In this document: positions 5,802-5,810 of the stretch, piece by piece
Layout of the letters: each line of letters starts with the position of its first letter
Position numbering within the stretch: position 1 is the stretch's first letter
NCBI GenBank assembly: GCA_028700095.1
Contig: JAQVTJ010000101.1
Coordinates: forward strand, 1-5,810
Direction of reading: 5' to 3'
Origin: Methanobacterium sp.
Lineage (GTDB): Archaea > Methanobacteriota > Methanobacteria > Methanobacteriales > Methanobacteriaceae
DNA length: 5,810 nt
Notes under the pieces: generated by a model
What the model saw: the letters and a program-made list of their open reading frames with translations, nothing else
The model's database searches: none
What the model was told of the DNA's origin: nothing
Program-made: the position numbers and the translations under genes

Positions 5802-5810
5802 TTTTATTTC

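Noticed and set aside
1..5810. CRISPR array, insertion sequence, prophage or defence cassette
   Set aside because: No regularly spaced repeats, transposase or integrase genes, terminal inverted repeats or defence-type domains are seen, and the genes are ordinary chromosomal methanogen genes.

Overview
The window looks like chromosomal DNA of a hydrogen-metabolising methanogenic archaeon, most likely of the order Methanobacteriales (Methanosphaera or Methanobrevibacter type). The reasons are very AT-rich DNA with AT-only intergenic stretches and long T tracts after genes, archaeal TATA-like boxes, a [NiFe]-hydrogenase maturation gene, an archaeal-type phosphoglycolate phosphatase, a MurD-like ligase that best fits coenzyme F430 synthetase, and a DUF169 protein. 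The genus is inferred by eye and was not tested.

Layout from left to right. Positions 1-1394 are on the minus strand: hypD (336-1394) followed 53 bp downstream by the start of a phosphoglycolate phosphatase gene that runs off the left edge (1-282). A 288-bp divergent intergenic region (1395-1682) separates these from a plus-strand run: the Mur-ligase-family gene, probable cfbE (1683-2915), a membrane-anchored or secreted protein of unknown function (3084-4277), and a MobA/MocA-like nucleotidyltransferase (4425-5081). Each plus-strand gene has its own 147-288 bp AT-rich upstream region and a T-rich end, so they look like single transcription units rather than one operon. A minus-strand DUF169 gene (5121-5801) converges on the nucleotidyltransferase, and a symmetric T8/A8 terminator fills the 39-bp gap.

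How the genes fit together: hypD builds the Fe(CN)2CO part of the [NiFe]-hydrogenase site, and the divergent probable cfbE makes the nickel tetrapyrrole F430 of methyl-coenzyme M reductase. The two therefore feed nickel enzymes of methanogenesis. An imperfect palindrome lies almost exactly midway between their starts and is a candidate shared operator. The rest is housekeeping (phosphatase, nucleotidyltransferase) plus two poorly characterised proteins. I see no CRISPR array, insertion sequence, tRNA, rRNA, phage gene or defence system. The least explained items are the secreted protein, the GC-rich hairpin carrying Shine-Dalgarno-like and anti-Shine-Dalgarno-like arms in its probable leader, and the hypD/cfbE palindrome.
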